Source of the DNA: Pirellulales bacterium
GTDB lineage: Bacteria > Planctomycetota > Planctomycetia > Pirellulales > JAICIG01
Direction of reading: 5' to 3'
NCBI GenBank assembly: GCA_035533075.1
Contig: DATLUO010000028.1
Span: 1-33,845 of the forward strand
DNA length: 33,845 nt
The notes beneath the pieces were generated by a model. That model searched no databases, had not been told where the DNA came from, and saw nothing but the letters and a program-made list of their open reading frames with translations. The translations under genes were made by a program, and so were the position numbers. Position 1 is the first letter of the stretch. Every line of letters starts with the position of its first letter. Positions 24,226-32,896 of this stretch are shown one piece after another.

Positions 24226-24975
24226 ATGTGGCTGCGCAGTAACCTGGTTCAGAAACTGGGGGGCGGCTTTTGGGAACAGCTCGGCCTCGATCTATGGTCC
24301 AAGCTGCAGATCACGTCCTTGCGGTCGCGAAAGAACCCGCACGATGTCGACTTGATTGCGCAAGTGCGCCGCGAGCGAAAGTGCCTCAACAGTGCCTACG
24401 AGTGCTACCTGGTGATGAGCCTTGCCCGGTCGATGACCCGCTTGCCGGGCAAATTCGCCGAGGTCGGCGTCTATCAGGGCGTCACGGCCAAGCTGATCGC
24501 CGGCGTCAAGGGCGACCGCGAATTGCACCTGTTCGACACCTTCGAGGGCTTGCCGGCGACGAGCGACAAAGACGCGGGCGTGCATCGGGTGGCTCAGTAC
24601 GCTTGCAGCCTCGAATCGGTGCGGGAATACCTGGCGGGCCAGGACCAGGTCTACTTCCACAAGGGCCTGTTCCCCGATTCGGCACGCGACGTCGACGAAA
24701 GCGAATATGCCTTCGTCCATTTCGACGTCGACCTCTACCAGGGCACCTACGCTTGTCTGGAATACTTTTATCCGCGGATGGTTCCGGGCGGCGTGATGCT
24801 CAGCCACGACTACGGAATGCTGGCTGGCGTGCAACGAGCGTTCCAGGAGTTCATGGCTGACAAGCCTGAGCCGATCTTCGAGCAGCCGACGACTCAGGCC
24901 CTGATCGTCAAGGGCGGACACGTGGCCGCCGGGGCGTCGCGGATGGATTGCGAGGAAAAGGCGCTCAGCGTCTGA
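24226..24975 (+). CDS. TylF/MycF-like SAM-dependent O-methyltransferase
   Basis: The 249-residue protein has a Rossmann methyltransferase core: GKFAEVGVYQGVTAKLIA (motif I), HLFDTFEGLPAT, FVHFDVDLYQGTYACLEYFY and GGVMLSHDYG. The last two supply the acidic and DYG residues that bind Mg2+ in TylF/CmcI-type macrolide O-methyltransferases. The substrate is probably a sugar or small molecule; no antibiotic cluster is visible. The ATG at 24226 has GGAAGG nine bases upstream and is preferred over the GTG at 24190. The spacer 24073-24225 shows nothing else. Confidence 0.85.
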   Translation: MWLRSNLVQKLGGGFWEQLGLDLWSKLQITSLRSRKNPHDVDLIAQVRRERKCLNSAYECYLVMSLARSMTRLPGKFAEVGVYQGVTAKLIAGVKGDRELHLFDTFEGLPATSDKDAGVHRVAQYACSLESVREYLAGQDQVYFHKGLFPDSARDVDESEYAFVHFDVDLYQGTYACLEYFYPRMVPGGVMLSHDYGMLAGVQRAFQEFMADKPEPIFEQPTTQALIVKGGHVAAGASRMDCEEKALSV

Positions 24976-24992
24976 GTGAAAAGCATGTGATC

Positions 24993-25005
24993 GTAGGGTG
25001 GGACT
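24993..25005 (+). repeat. R1 fragment
   Basis: Only the first part of R1 (GTAGGGTGGGACT) is present, 17 bases after the methyltransferase stop. The remaining spacer to 25119 shows no other feature. Confidence 0.55.
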
Positions 25006-25119
25006 GGCTCAACGTTAGGACACTACCCTGGCCGCGAGCGGGACGGATCGAACAGATTTCGCACGGTTTTTGCACTGGGGCGCCGACACTCTTAACCTCG
25101 AATTCGGTTCGCGTCAAAC

Positions 25120-26121
25120 GTGAAAGCACTGGTCACCGGGGCCAACGGGTTTATCGGCGAGCATCTCGTCCGCGCGCTTTTGGAGCATGGAGGCGACGTG
25201 CGGGCCATGGTCCGGCGGGAAGCGGCCGGCGAGGCGTTGCGAACTTTGGGCGCGCAGGTCGTCCTCGGCGATGTCACGCAGGCCGATTCGCTTTCGCCGG
25301 CGATCGACGGCGTGGATGCCGTTTTTCACCTGGCCGGATTGGTGAAAACGCTCCGCAACGAAGAATTCTTCAAGGTGAACGAAGGCGGCACGCGCAATAT
25401 TGCCCAGTCCTGTGCGCGACGGCCCACTCCGCCGGTGCTGGTCGTGGTCTCGTCGCTGGCGGCGGCGGGCCCCACGCCCGACGACCATCCGCGTACCGAG
25501 CGCGACCCGCCCGAGCCGGTGTCGAACTATGGCCGCAGCAAGCGGGCTGCGGAGCTGGCGGCGCAGGAGTGGGCAGACCGACTACCGGTAACCATCGTCC
25601 GGCCCCCCGTCGTGTTCGGCGAGGGCGACATGAACACGTGGTTGCTGTTTCAGCCCATTGCCCGCCACGGAGTCCACGCGGTTCCGGGCCTCAAGCCGCG
25701 CAGGGTCTCGCTGGTCCACGCCGACGACCTGGCACAGGCGTTGTGGCTGGCCGCCGGCCGAGGAAAACGAGCGATCAAGGGTGACGGCGCCCAGGGCCAT
25801 TACTTTGTGGCCGGCGACTGGGATCCCGATTACGACGAGTTGGGCCGGTTGATTGGCGACGCGGTCGGCCGCCAGCGGGTGCTGGTGCTGCACACTCCCG
25901 ATTGGATCGGCTGCTGCGCGGGCGCGGCCAGCGACTTGCTGTGTCGCCTGCGCGGCCGGGCGGGCATCTTCAATCTCGACAAGATGCGCGACGCATCGGC
26001 CGGCTCTTGGGTCTGTTCGGCCGACCGCATCCGCAACGAGCTCGGCTTCCGCGTTGCGCGGCCGCTCGCCGACCGGTTGCGCCAAACCGCCGACTGGTAT
26101 GAACGCCGCGGCATGCTGTAG
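25120..26121 (+). CDS. NAD-dependent epimerase/dehydratase (extended SDR)
   Basis: The 333-residue protein opens with the Rossmann motif VTGANGFIGEHL. It has VFHLAGLVKT and VVSSLAAAG, then the catalytic YGRSK (Tyr-x-x-x-Lys), and VTIVRPPVVFGEGD in the substrate domain. Extended SDRs act on nucleotide sugars, steroids or hopanoid precursors. The pattern resembles the HpnA/3-beta-HSD-like branch but is not decisive. The start is GTG, without a strong ribosome binding site. It follows the methyltransferase by 144 bases. Its TAG stop is directly followed by GTCCCACCC, a piece of reverse-complement R1. Confidence 0.9.
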   Translation: MKALVTGANGFIGEHLVRALLEHGGDVRAMVRREAAGEALRTLGAQVVLGDVTQADSLSPAIDGVDAVFHLAGLVKTLRNEEFFKVNEGGTRNIAQSCARRPTPPVLVVVSSLAAAGPTPDDHPRTERDPPEPVSNYGRSKRAAELAAQEWADRLPVTIVRPPVVFGEGDMNTWLLFQPIARHGVHAVPGLKPRRVSLVHADDLAQALWLAAGRGKRAIKGDGAQGHYFVAGDWDPDYDELGRLIGDAVGRQRVLVLHTPDWIGCCAGAASDLLCRLRGRAGIFNLDKMRDASAGSWVCSADRIRNELGFRVARPLADRLRQTADWYERRGML

Positions 26122-26357
26122 GTCCCACCCTGGCACGCGCGAAATCACGGCTTGGGCCATTGAATTTATGCCCGAAACCTGACCCAGCCGGTGAAACACA
26201 CGGCCGCACGAACGCGTCGTTAACCGTCAGGCGGCCCGGCGCCGTTGCAAACCGGGCACCTGGCCGCTGATCTTCGCGAAGTGCGGACTTGTGTTTTGCT
26301 TTGCCCTGTCGAGGTCCGAAACGGAGCGGACGCGAAGCCGCAAATAGGGAAAACTCG

Positions 26358-26729
26358 TCAGGCGCCGAACCTCGATTTCCAACCACAAGTCACGCCAGCG
26401 CTGGCCCATGTAATCCTCCGGGCTGAGATTCTTTGGCCAGAGGGTAGCTCGTCGACGGATTCGGGCCAACCCCAAGTCGCTCCGCGCGCTTCGCCTGCTT
26501 TGCCTTGCGGCTTCGCGGTTGGTCTGATAAGGAGCACCTGATGCGGATACCACCTGATCGACAACGTAGAACGAGAACTCGTCGCCTTGGCGGCGAACGG
26601 CAAAGCGGGTCTTTTTAATGGCCGACACCGCGCGCCCGCGAGCATTCGTAACTCCGCACCGGCTTCCTCCGGCGATTCCGCCAAAGCAGCGACTGCGTCG
26701 TCAGGAATTGTCAGAGTGAGTTCGCGCAT
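26358..26729 (-). CDS. ORF with UPF0175-like head and unrelated tail, possibly degraded
   Basis: The ATG at 26729 has a very good ribosome binding site (AAGGAG, seven bases). The first 30 residues, MRELTLTIPDDAVAALAESP and on to LRMLA, match the start of UPF0175 antitoxin-like proteins. After that the expected pattern (VKLYELGRLS...) is absent, and the reading frame goes on as a low-complexity basic tail to 123 residues. The minus frame 26227-26628 is also open and ends LQRRRAA, so a frameshift is possible. No toxin gene is recognised. The flanking 26122-26226 holds nothing recognised. Confidence 0.35.
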   Translation of the reverse strand: MRELTLTIPDDAVAALAESPEEAGAELRMLAGARCRPLKRPALPFAAKATSSRSTLSIRWYPHQVLLIRPTAKPQGKAGEARGATWGWPESVDELPSGQRISARRITWASAGVTCGWKSRFGA

Positions 26730-26767
26730 CCTTAGCTCCTTGATGTCGGTGCCCAGCGAATGGGCAA

Positions 26768-27025
26768 TCACTTGGCTGATTCTTTCAGAAAGTCCTGGAT
26801 GTTCTCATCCGCTTCTGGCGCGGTGCTGGTGGGGGCCGTTGCTCTTGCCCATCTCCGAAGAAAGTCCTGGATGTTCTCATTCGCTTCTGGCGCGGCTGAT
26901 CCGAGGGCGGGGCGGCGCCGTTCTTCGGCCATCAGGGCCTTGAAGCGGGCCATGAGTTGATCGACCTTCTGTTCTTGAACGAACAACTCGCGATTGATCC
27001 GCTGCCCCCGAAACCCGGTTTTCAT
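26768..27025 (-). CDS. Small protein with a recent internal 24-residue duplication
   Basis: An 85-residue ORF starting MKTGFRGQRINRELFVQEQK. The N-terminal half is helical (KVDQLMARFKALMAEE). The C-terminal half contains APEANENIQDFL and APEADENIQDFL, encoded by a 37-base direct repeat (26787-26823 and 26859-26895) with one mismatch and a 72-base period. That keeps the frame. No strong ribosome binding site is visible, so the start is uncertain. It ends 38 bases before the UPF0175-like ORF on the same strand and may form a pair with it. Function unknown. Confidence 0.45.
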   Translation of the reverse strand: MKTGFRGQRINRELFVQEQKVDQLMARFKALMAEERRRPALGSAAPEANENIQDFLRRWARATAPTSTAPEADENIQDFLKESAK

Positions 27026-27176
27026 TTGACAGAGGGGCAAATGGAATCGCTGCCGGCGCTCGACCGCACTTGACGGTCGGACCGGCAAATCCTATGCTCC
27101 CGGCCCACATTTCTCCAAGCAGATCGGAAAATCGCCGCGCGCCCGCCGGGCATCCGCGGTTCGGAAAGGACTTGCC

Positions 27177-27350
27177 ATGAAATGGCTCCTCGTCATCGGC
27201 GCGCTGGCGGCAATCTCGTGCATGAGCGGCTGCTGCCAGCCCGGCGGACTGTTCAGCGGCAACGGATCTTATGGTTCCTATTACTCGCCCACGCCCTACT
27301 ACAGCAGCCCCGCGCCGACGTATACGTCGAATCCCTGCCAGTGCCAGTGA
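27177..27350 (+). CDS. 57-residue Tyr/Ser/Pro-rich lipoprotein
   Basis: This short gene begins MKWLLVIGALAAISCMSGCC. AISC and MSGC are both possible lipoboxes. The mature part is rich in Gly, Ser, Tyr and Pro (GSYGSYYSPTPYYSSP) and ends CQCQ. GGAAAGGA lies six bases before the ATG, which strongly supports translation. Such tiny Cys/Tyr-rich secreted proteins occur in planctomycetes and may be part of the cell envelope; no function is known to me. The TGA stop is directly followed by GGGTTCA repeats. Confidence 0.7.
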   Translation: MKWLLVIGALAAISCMSGCCQPGGLFSGNGSYGSYYSPTPYYSSPAPTYTSNPCQCQ

Positions 27351-27424
27351 GGGTTCAGGGTTCAGGGTTCAGGGAACTGCAACTTCGCAGTTGCCTAACG
27401 CCTAACGCCTAACGCCTATTGCCT
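27351..27424. repeat. GGGTTCA heptads, short hairpin, GCCTAAC heptads
   Basis: Three GGGTTCA units (27351-27374) start right after the lipoprotein stop. A hairpin AACTGC/GCAGTT (27375-27392) and about three GCCTAAC units follow, reaching to within 4 bases of the convergent dehydrogenase stop. The two heptad families are side by side here, not paired with inverted partners. Confidence 0.85.
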
Positions 27425-27427
27425 TAG

Positions 27428-28531
27428 TCACTCCCCCGCCACCTCGACGTAGACCTTCAGCGCGTTCTTTTCCTCGACCAGCAACCGCATCATTTCGGCG
27501 TAGTTGTCCAGCCCCGACACCGGGTCGGTCAAAACCCGCTCGATGACGCCCGGCCACGTCACTTCTCCCAGGGCCAAATCTTTGATTCCCATTTCAAAGT
27601 GCTCGCGGTTTGCGTTCACCGAGCCCAGAAGCAGCTTGTTGCCCAAGACCCATTCGAGATTGATTTTATCGCTCGGCACCTCGACGCGCCGCTCGCCACC
27701 GGTAATACTGGCCCATACGAGGACGCCGTTGTGTCCCAGCACCTCCATGGCACTGAAGGCAATGGCGCTGGAACCCGTGGCGTCGATAATCAGGTCGGCT
27801 TTGCCGGCCTTCTTGGCTAGTTCCGCGAGCGGCGTCTGTTCGGTGCTGATGTAGTGGGCCCCCAAACCGCTGACGATTTCGGCTTTCAGGTTCGGCGCCG
27901 GCGTGCGGGCCACGGTGTAAACCTGCATGTTGCGCAGCCGCAGAATGAGCGTCGACAACAGGCCGATCTGGCCGGCGCCCAACACATAAGCCACCTGCGG
28001 CCGCCACACCCGCATTCGGCGTTGCACTTCGAACGCCTGATGGATAGCCTTAGCCGCGCAGCTCATCGGCTCGACCAGCACGTGCAGGTGCTTCAGTCCG
28101 ACGGGCATTTTGACGATAAACTCCGCGTCCTCGACGTAGAATTCGGTGAGGAAGCCGTGCAGCAGGTTGATTCCCCGTTCATAATACGTCTCTTCGCTGG
28201 TCATGTCCGAGGTGCCGATCTGGTCGTAGATCGACCCTCCCGGCCGGCGGACGGTGGCCGTAACGTAATCGCCCGGCCGGACATGCGTCACTTTGCTTCC
28301 CACCTCGACGACAACGCCGAACGACTCGTGCCCCAACACCAGAAAATCGTAGCCCGGCGGCGGGTTGCCGTACTTGGCCTCGTTGATCTCCTTGTCGGTG
28401 GCGTCGACGCCCACCTTCAACACTTTGACCAGAACCCCGCGCCCGCCCGGAATGTCAGCAACCTTGGGCTTGGGCAAGTCTGCCAGATGGACGCTGTTGG
28501 GAGTTCCCGGACAAACGGCAATGGCTTTCAT
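27428..28531 (-). CDS. Glucose 1-dehydrogenase, haloarchaeal-type medium-chain dehydrogenase
   Basis: The 367-residue protein begins [30 protein letters not shown] (Asp43), [11 protein letters not shown] (His68, Glu69) and VLVEPMS (Glu154) line up with Asp38, His63 and Glu150, the zinc ligands as I recall them in Haloferax mediterranei glucose dehydrogenase. Like that enzyme, it has no four-Cys structural zinc loop; [11 protein letters not shown] fills the region. The NAD(P)-binding motif is [10 protein letters not shown] (183-192). The expected reaction is oxidation of glucose to gluconolactone, or of a related sugar. GAAGG upstream supports the ATG at 28531. It is divergent from the MFS gene. 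Confidence 0.85.
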   Translation of the reverse strand: MKAIAVCPGTPNSVHLADLPKPKVADIPGGRGVLVKVLKVGVDATDKEINEAKYGNPPPGYDFLVLGHESFGVVVEVGSKVTHVRPGDYVTATVRRPGGSIYDQIGTSDMTSEETYYERGINLLHGFLTEFYVEDAEFIVKMPVGLKHLHVLVEPMSCAAKAIHQAFEVQRRMRVWRPQVAYVLGAGQIGLLSTLILRLRNMQVYTVARTPAPNLKAEIVSGLGAHYISTEQTPLAELAKKAGKADLIIDATGSSAIAFSAMEVLGHNGVLVWASITGGERRVEVPSDKINLEWVLGNKLLLGSVNANREHFEMGIKDLALGEVTWPGVIERVLTDPVSGLDNYAEMMRLLVEEKNALKVYVEVAGE

Positions 28532-28635
28532 AACAGACCACCTTCGAAGGGCATCGCACAAATAAACCAGACGCGACGGCAATCTATTCCCAACCGGGCG
28601 GCGGTTCAAGGGTCGGGGAAGCAGAGATAAGCGAA

Positions 28636-30042
28636 ATGCCCACCGCAACACGCAAGAAACCGCCTCGTCGCCCGCCTCCGACGATGCCGCCACTCGATAG
28701 CCCGGCGGCCGCGCCCGTTCGTGCCAGTGCGTCGCGCCACGACCTGCGGGCCATGCTCGGCGATGGCGCCGCGTTCAGCGTCATGGTGGGCATTGGCGAG
28801 ACCTATCTGCCAGCGTTCGCCCTGGCGGCGGGCCTGGGCGAGGTGGCGGCCGGCTTGGTGGCCACGCTGCCGCTGGTCGCCGGTGCGGTGCTGCAACTCG
28901 TCTCTCCGGCCGCGGTGCGTTGGCTGAAGTCGCACAAATGGTGGGTGGTGCTCTGTGCGTCGTGCCAGGCCGTGGCCTTCCTGCCCTTGGCCCTGGGCGC
29001 CTATACCGACCAGGTTGGCTGTTGGCTGGTGTTTGGCATGGCGGCCATCTACTGGGGCGCCGGACTGGCTACGGGTCCGGCCTGGAACACCTGGGCGGGC
29101 ACACTCGTGCCCGACAACCTGCGGACCTGTTTCTTCGCACGCCGCACGCGGTTCAGCCAGTTCGGCACCTTGGCCGGGTTTGCCGCCGGCGGGCTGACGT
29201 TGCAGTTCAGCAAGGGTTGGACCGCGCCCTGCGCACCGTTCGCCCTGCTGTTCATGACGGCGGCAGTGGCACGGTTCGTCTCGGCCAGTTTCCTGGCGCG
29301 TCAGAGCGAGCCTTGCCCGCCCAACGACGAACATCGCAGGGTCGGACTGCGAGAACTGTTCGGCGGGCCAGGCGGACGTGTGGATGGCCCGTTGCTGATC
29401 TATCTTTTGGCGGTGCAAGCGGCGGCCCAGTTTGCCGGCCCCTATTTCACGCCGTTCATGCTCAAACAAGTCCGGTTTTCCTATCTGGAGTACGTGCTGC
29501 TGATCGCCGCATCCTTCGCGGCCAAGGCCGTTGCTTTGCCGGCGCTGGGTCGCTTGGCCCGCCGCATCGGAGCCAGGCAACTGCTGTGGATCGGGGGCGT
29601 GGGCATCGTTCCCGTATCGGCGATGTGGCTAGTGTCGAACACGTTTGGTTACTTGCTGTTCGTGCAGGTGGTCGCGGGCCTGGCTTGGGCGGCTTATGAA
29701 TTGGCCATGTTCCTGTTGTTCTTCGAGGCCATTCCCGACAAAGAGCGCACCAGCGTGTTGACGATCTACAACGTCGGCAACGCCCTGGCAACCGCCTGCG
29801 GAGCGCTATTGGGCGGCAGCGTGCTGTGGCTGGCCGGAGAGCGGCCAGAAATCTATCTCACGCTGTTCGGTGTCTCGTCGCTGGCCCGGCTGGCGGCGCT
29901 GGTGTTCCTGACCCGCGTCCCGGCGATCGACTCGCGTCCCAAGGAGATGCCGGCACGGAGGATACTGAGCCTGCGGCCCGCCGTCGGCTCGGTCGATCGG
30001 CCTATCCTCGCCAGTCTGCCGGCGCCGGACCAGACGACGTGA
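28636..30042 (+). CDS. MFS transporter
   Basis: The 468-residue protein has a Pro/Arg-rich soluble N-terminus ([13 protein letters not shown]) followed by about 12 hydrophobic helices, for example [39 protein letters not shown] and [17 protein letters not shown]. The pattern [15 protein letters not shown] after helix 4 and the symmetric halves fit the major facilitator superfamily. The substrate is unknown. It is divergent from the glucose dehydrogenase gene with a 104-base spacer, so a sugar or sugar-acid role is possible but only inferred. The tail after helix 12 is basic and loose. Confidence 0.8.
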   Translation: MPTATRKKPPRRPPPTMPPLDSPAAAPVRASASRHDLRAMLGDGAAFSVMVGIGETYLPAFALAAGLGEVAAGLVATLPLVAGAVLQLVSPAAVRWLKSHKWWVVLCASCQAVAFLPLALGAYTDQVGCWLVFGMAAIYWGAGLATGPAWNTWAGTLVPDNLRTCFFARRTRFSQFGTLAGFAAGGLTLQFSKGWTAPCAPFALLFMTAAVARFVSASFLARQSEPCPPNDEHRRVGLRELFGGPGGRVDGPLLIYLLAVQAAAQFAGPYFTPFMLKQVRFSYLEYVLLIAASFAAKAVALPALGRLARRIGARQLLWIGGVGIVPVSAMWLVSNTFGYLLFVQVVAGLAWAAYELAMFLLFFEAIPDKERTSVLTIYNVGNALATACGALLGGSVLWLAGERPEIYLTLFGVSSLARLAALVFLTRVPAIDSRPKEMPARRILSLRPAVGSVDRPILASLPAPDQTT

Positions 30043-30184
30043 ATTGCCGGCAAATAGCCTCACGGCGTGAATCGCTCGATTCAATCTGCCCAATCGGCCG
30101 AATCTTAGGAATGGCGAGTATCAATTGCCCCACGGCGGTCCGCGGCTCGCGGTAGGCGCAAGCACACCGCAGCGCGAGGGAGCG

Positions 30185-32611
30185 ATGAGTCAAAAAAAAG
30201 AGAGCGCAATTTGGCCGTTTCTGCTGGTCCTGACGGGGCTGTTTGCGCTCGTCGCCGCATCGCCGCGTCCTTGGCAAACGGGGTCGCGCGAGGCTGGCGC
30301 TGTTGCGCATTTACCGCGGCTAGTCGGAGGACAGACAACGCCGGTGCATGAACAAATCTGCGCCGATGAGCCCGTAGGGTGGGACCAGCGAGCTTGCGAG
30401 CGCCGGCCCACCGTAAACGACGTCGCGATCGGTAGGCCGGCGCTCGCCAGCTCGCTCTTTCCGCCCTACACACAAGACATACAAGCACGTTCCGGCAACC
30501 AGGCGGCAACAACTGACGATGCGCCGACGCTCGCCCCGGCCGAAGCCGCCGATTTCGGCAATAACGTCCACGATGGCTTGGCAGTCGAATCGGAAGCGTC
30601 CGATCGCACGGCTTCGGCCGACGACTTGCTGACACTGCGCGACGCCGACGAAGACGATCATCGCCCCTCCGCGGTTGAGCGCCCAACAGCCGCGAACGAC
30701 GAACCACCGCCCGGCGACGTTGAACCGATAGCGGTGGCCAGCAAGCCAGGAAGCAACCATCGTCAACGCCGTGCCGCGTCACCTCGCCACGCTCTGAATG
30801 CCGACCGGCGACCGCGCACGATTTGGGGCGAACCTCTGGCATTGCTCGACCAGCTTGACAGCTTGGCGTGCGAGTGCGACGCCGGGCAATGGGCTTCACA
30901 AGCGGCCGACCTAATCCGGCTGCTGTGCCGCGCCGAGCAACTGCACGCGCCGCGCACCAGCCTGGTGCTCAAGCGATTGCGCGACTTGGTGGACCCCGCG
31001 CACCCACTGATGGTGCTTGGCGAGCGGACTCCGAAACGAGGCGAACTGCGGCGGCTTCGCTACGCCGTGCTGCGGCGTCTCGATTTTTGGGAGTTGGTGC
31101 CCGATCTGGCCGACCGGGACGAGCCCCAGCCGGCGAGCGGCCACACCGTTTCGCTTTCGACGTCGCGACGGACGGCCAGCACCGAGCAGCATCTGGCAAA
31201 GCTGCTGTCTCACTTGGAACGCTTCGAGCAGACGGGGTTGACCGACGACGGACGCGATCTGGCCGCCGACGTCGTGCTGATTCAGGCCACCGACGAGAAG
31301 CTGACCGCCCGCTCGCGCCGCTGGCTCGACTGGAACTACCGCAATTCGAATCTGCGCATCGTGGTTTCGAAAGAATTCATCAACCGCCTCGTGCCGACCC
31401 AGCCGGCCGTGGAAGAACCGGTTCATGACCGCATCCTTGGGGTGCCGACGCGCGGCTGGAGCACTTCGACGGCGCGCCTCAGCATCCGGCTTGTGCCCGA
31501 CGCGCAAAGCCTGCGGTTCGCCTTGGAGGCCCGCGGCGTCGTGCTGGCGCGGACCACGTCGCGCCGCGACCCCGTGACGCTCTACAGCAACAGCGACTCG
31601 GCGTATTTTGCCCGTAAGCAGTTCGAGCTGACCGCGGCCGGCCTCAAGACCTGGCCCACGGAGGCCGAAGTGTCGAATTCGTCGCGGCTGCGGGGCGTCG
31701 AAACCGACTTCGACGACGTGCCGATCCTGGGGTTTGTCGTCGAGGAGATCGCACGGGCCAAGCACGCCGAGAGCGAGCCTGCGGTGCGGCGGGTGGCCCG
31801 GCGGAAGGTGGCGACGCGCGTGCAAGAAGAGATCGATTCGGCGATCGAGCCCAAGTTGGCGGAGGCCCGCAAGCTTTATCAGCAGCGGGTCGTGGGGCTG
31901 GTGGCCGGGCTGCAAGTGGAGCCGACGGTGATCGAGTTGCAGACCAGCGAGGCCCGCGTCACGTCGCGGCTGCGGCTGGCCGGCGACGAGCAGCTCGCGG
32001 CCTGCACGCCCCGCCCGATGGCCCTTTCCGACAGTCTGGCCAGCGTGCAGATTCACCAGTCGTTGGTGAACAACATCGGCGACCGGCTTGACCTCGACGG
32101 CCAGACGTTTACCTTGCCCGACTTGCAACAGCGGCTGCTCAAAGCCTTTCAGCTTCCGCCCGATGCGTTGCCGGAGGAGTACCCGGCCGATCTGCGAATC
32201 ACCTTTGCCAAGCGTGACGCATTGACGGCCCGCTTCGACGCCGGACGCGTCGAGTTCACCTTGGGCGTGTCCGAGCTGCACAAGTTCCCCAAGACGTGGC
32301 GCGAATTTCAGGTGCGCGTCTATTATCGTCCGCAGGTCCGGGGCCTCGACGTCCGGCTGGTCCGCGACGGCACGGTGCAGCTCCGCGGCGAGCATTTCGG
32401 CCACGAGCCGCAGATCGCCCTGCGCGGCATCTTCAGCAAGGTGTTTTCACCCGACCGCGAGCTGGTGTTCGTCGAGCCGCGGCTGTTGAGCGACGCCCGC
32501 CTGGCGGGCCTGAGCGTGACGCAATGCGTGCTGACCGACGGCTGGATCGGCCTCTCGTTCGGCACGGGCTCGTTGCGGGAGGCTCGGCGCACGGTCGGGG
32601 CCATGTACTAG
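30185..32611 (+). CDS. Large membrane-anchored protein of unknown function with repeat-derived linker
   Basis: The 808-residue protein starts MSQKKESAIWPFLLVLTGLF; GAGGGAG precedes the ATG. One hydrophobic helix (residues 9-25) anchors it. Residues about 64-95 ([16 protein letters not shown] and GRPALASSLFPPY) are translated from two R1 repeats in inverted arrangement. An acidic linker follows to about 230, and from there a folded part: LSTSRRTASTEQHLAKLLSH, VPTRGWSTSTARLSIRLVPD, RRKVATRVQEEIDSAIEPKL and a beta-rich C-terminus (VYYRPQVRGLDVRLVRDGTV). No enzyme motif is recognised. It is probably a planctomycete envelope protein. Confidence 0.75.
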   Translation: MSQKKESAIWPFLLVLTGLFALVAASPRPWQTGSREAGAVAHLPRLVGGQTTPVHEQICADEPVGWDQRACERRPTVNDVAIGRPALASSLFPPYTQDIQARSGNQAATTDDAPTLAPAEAADFGNNVHDGLAVESEASDRTASADDLLTLRDADEDDHRPSAVERPTAANDEPPPGDVEPIAVASKPGSNHRQRRAASPRHALNADRRPRTIWGEPLALLDQLDSLACECDAGQWASQAADLIRLLCRAEQLHAPRTSLVLKRLRDLVDPAHPLMVLGERTPKRGELRRLRYAVLRRLDFWELVPDLADRDEPQPASGHTVSLSTSRRTASTEQHLAKLLSHLERFEQTGLTDDGRDLAADVVLIQATDEKLTARSRRWLDWNYRNSNLRIVVSKEFINRLVPTQPAVEEPVHDRILGVPTRGWSTSTARLSIRLVPDAQSLRFALEARGVVLARTTSRRDPVTLYSNSDSAYFARKQFELTAAGLKTWPTEAEVSNSSRLRGVETDFDDVPILGFVVEEIARAKHAESEPAVRRVARRKVATRVQEEIDSAIEPKLAEARKLYQQRVVGLVAGLQVEPTVIELQTSEARVTSRLRLAGDEQLAACTPRPMALSDSLASVQIHQSLVNNIGDRLDLDGQTFTLPDLQQRLLKAFQLPPDALPEEYPADLRITFAKRDALTARFDAGRVEFTLGVSELHKFPKTWREFQVRVYYRPQVRGLDVRLVRDGTVQLRGEHFGHEPQIALRGIFSKVFSPDRELVFVEPRLLSDARLAGLSVTQCVLTDGWIGLSFGTGSLREARRTVGAMY
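30374..30469. repeat. Inverted R1 pair inside a coding sequence
   Basis: A full R1 (30374-30412) is followed 18 bases later by a diverged reverse-complement R1 of the same 39-base length (30431-30469, about six changes). Both are read in the frame of the 808-residue protein without a stop, because the TAG of R1 is split as GTA GGG. Confidence 0.9.
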
Positions 32612-32656
32612 GATTTTGGATTCGTAAGGCGGGCTGGCGAAGCACAAGTTCGCGGC

Positions 32657-32890
32657 TATACTTCACGCCGCCGAGAATGAGACATTGGCGGTGGCTGGGG
32701 CAGAGCCTGGCCGCGTGGAGGCTGGCACTTCGTTCATCTCGGCGGCCAGGCGATGCCCCGGTTGGACGCACCGGGGCATCGCTTGGCCGCCAGGCTGTCG
32801 ACGCGCGCCGCCCGCTATCTGGCCAAGCTCTGCCCCAGCCACCGCTTTTCCTCGCTGCAAAACGTCTCATTCTCGGCTGCGTGAAGTATA
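32657..32890 (-). repeat. Nested-hairpin palindromic element, copy B (complete)
   Basis: This complete 234-base copy has ends TATACTTCACGCCGCCGAG and CTCGGCTGCGTGAAGTATA. Inside them lie GCGGTGGCTGGGGCAGAGCC and GGCCAAGCTCTGCCCCAGCC, and at the centre GCGATGCCCCGG/CCGGGGCATCGC flanked by GGCGGCCA/TGGCCGCC. Reverse-complemented, it matches copy C almost base for base over the 155 bases visible. The ends carry TA next to the inverted repeats, as in TA-target elements, but no transposase is encoded. Confidence 0.9.
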
Positions 32891-32896
32891 AAAACC

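Noticed and set aside
32657-32890. tRNA-like or rRNA-like structure
   Set aside because: The nested stems do not make a cloverleaf and there is no T-loop or anticodon pattern; the copies end in inverted repeats.
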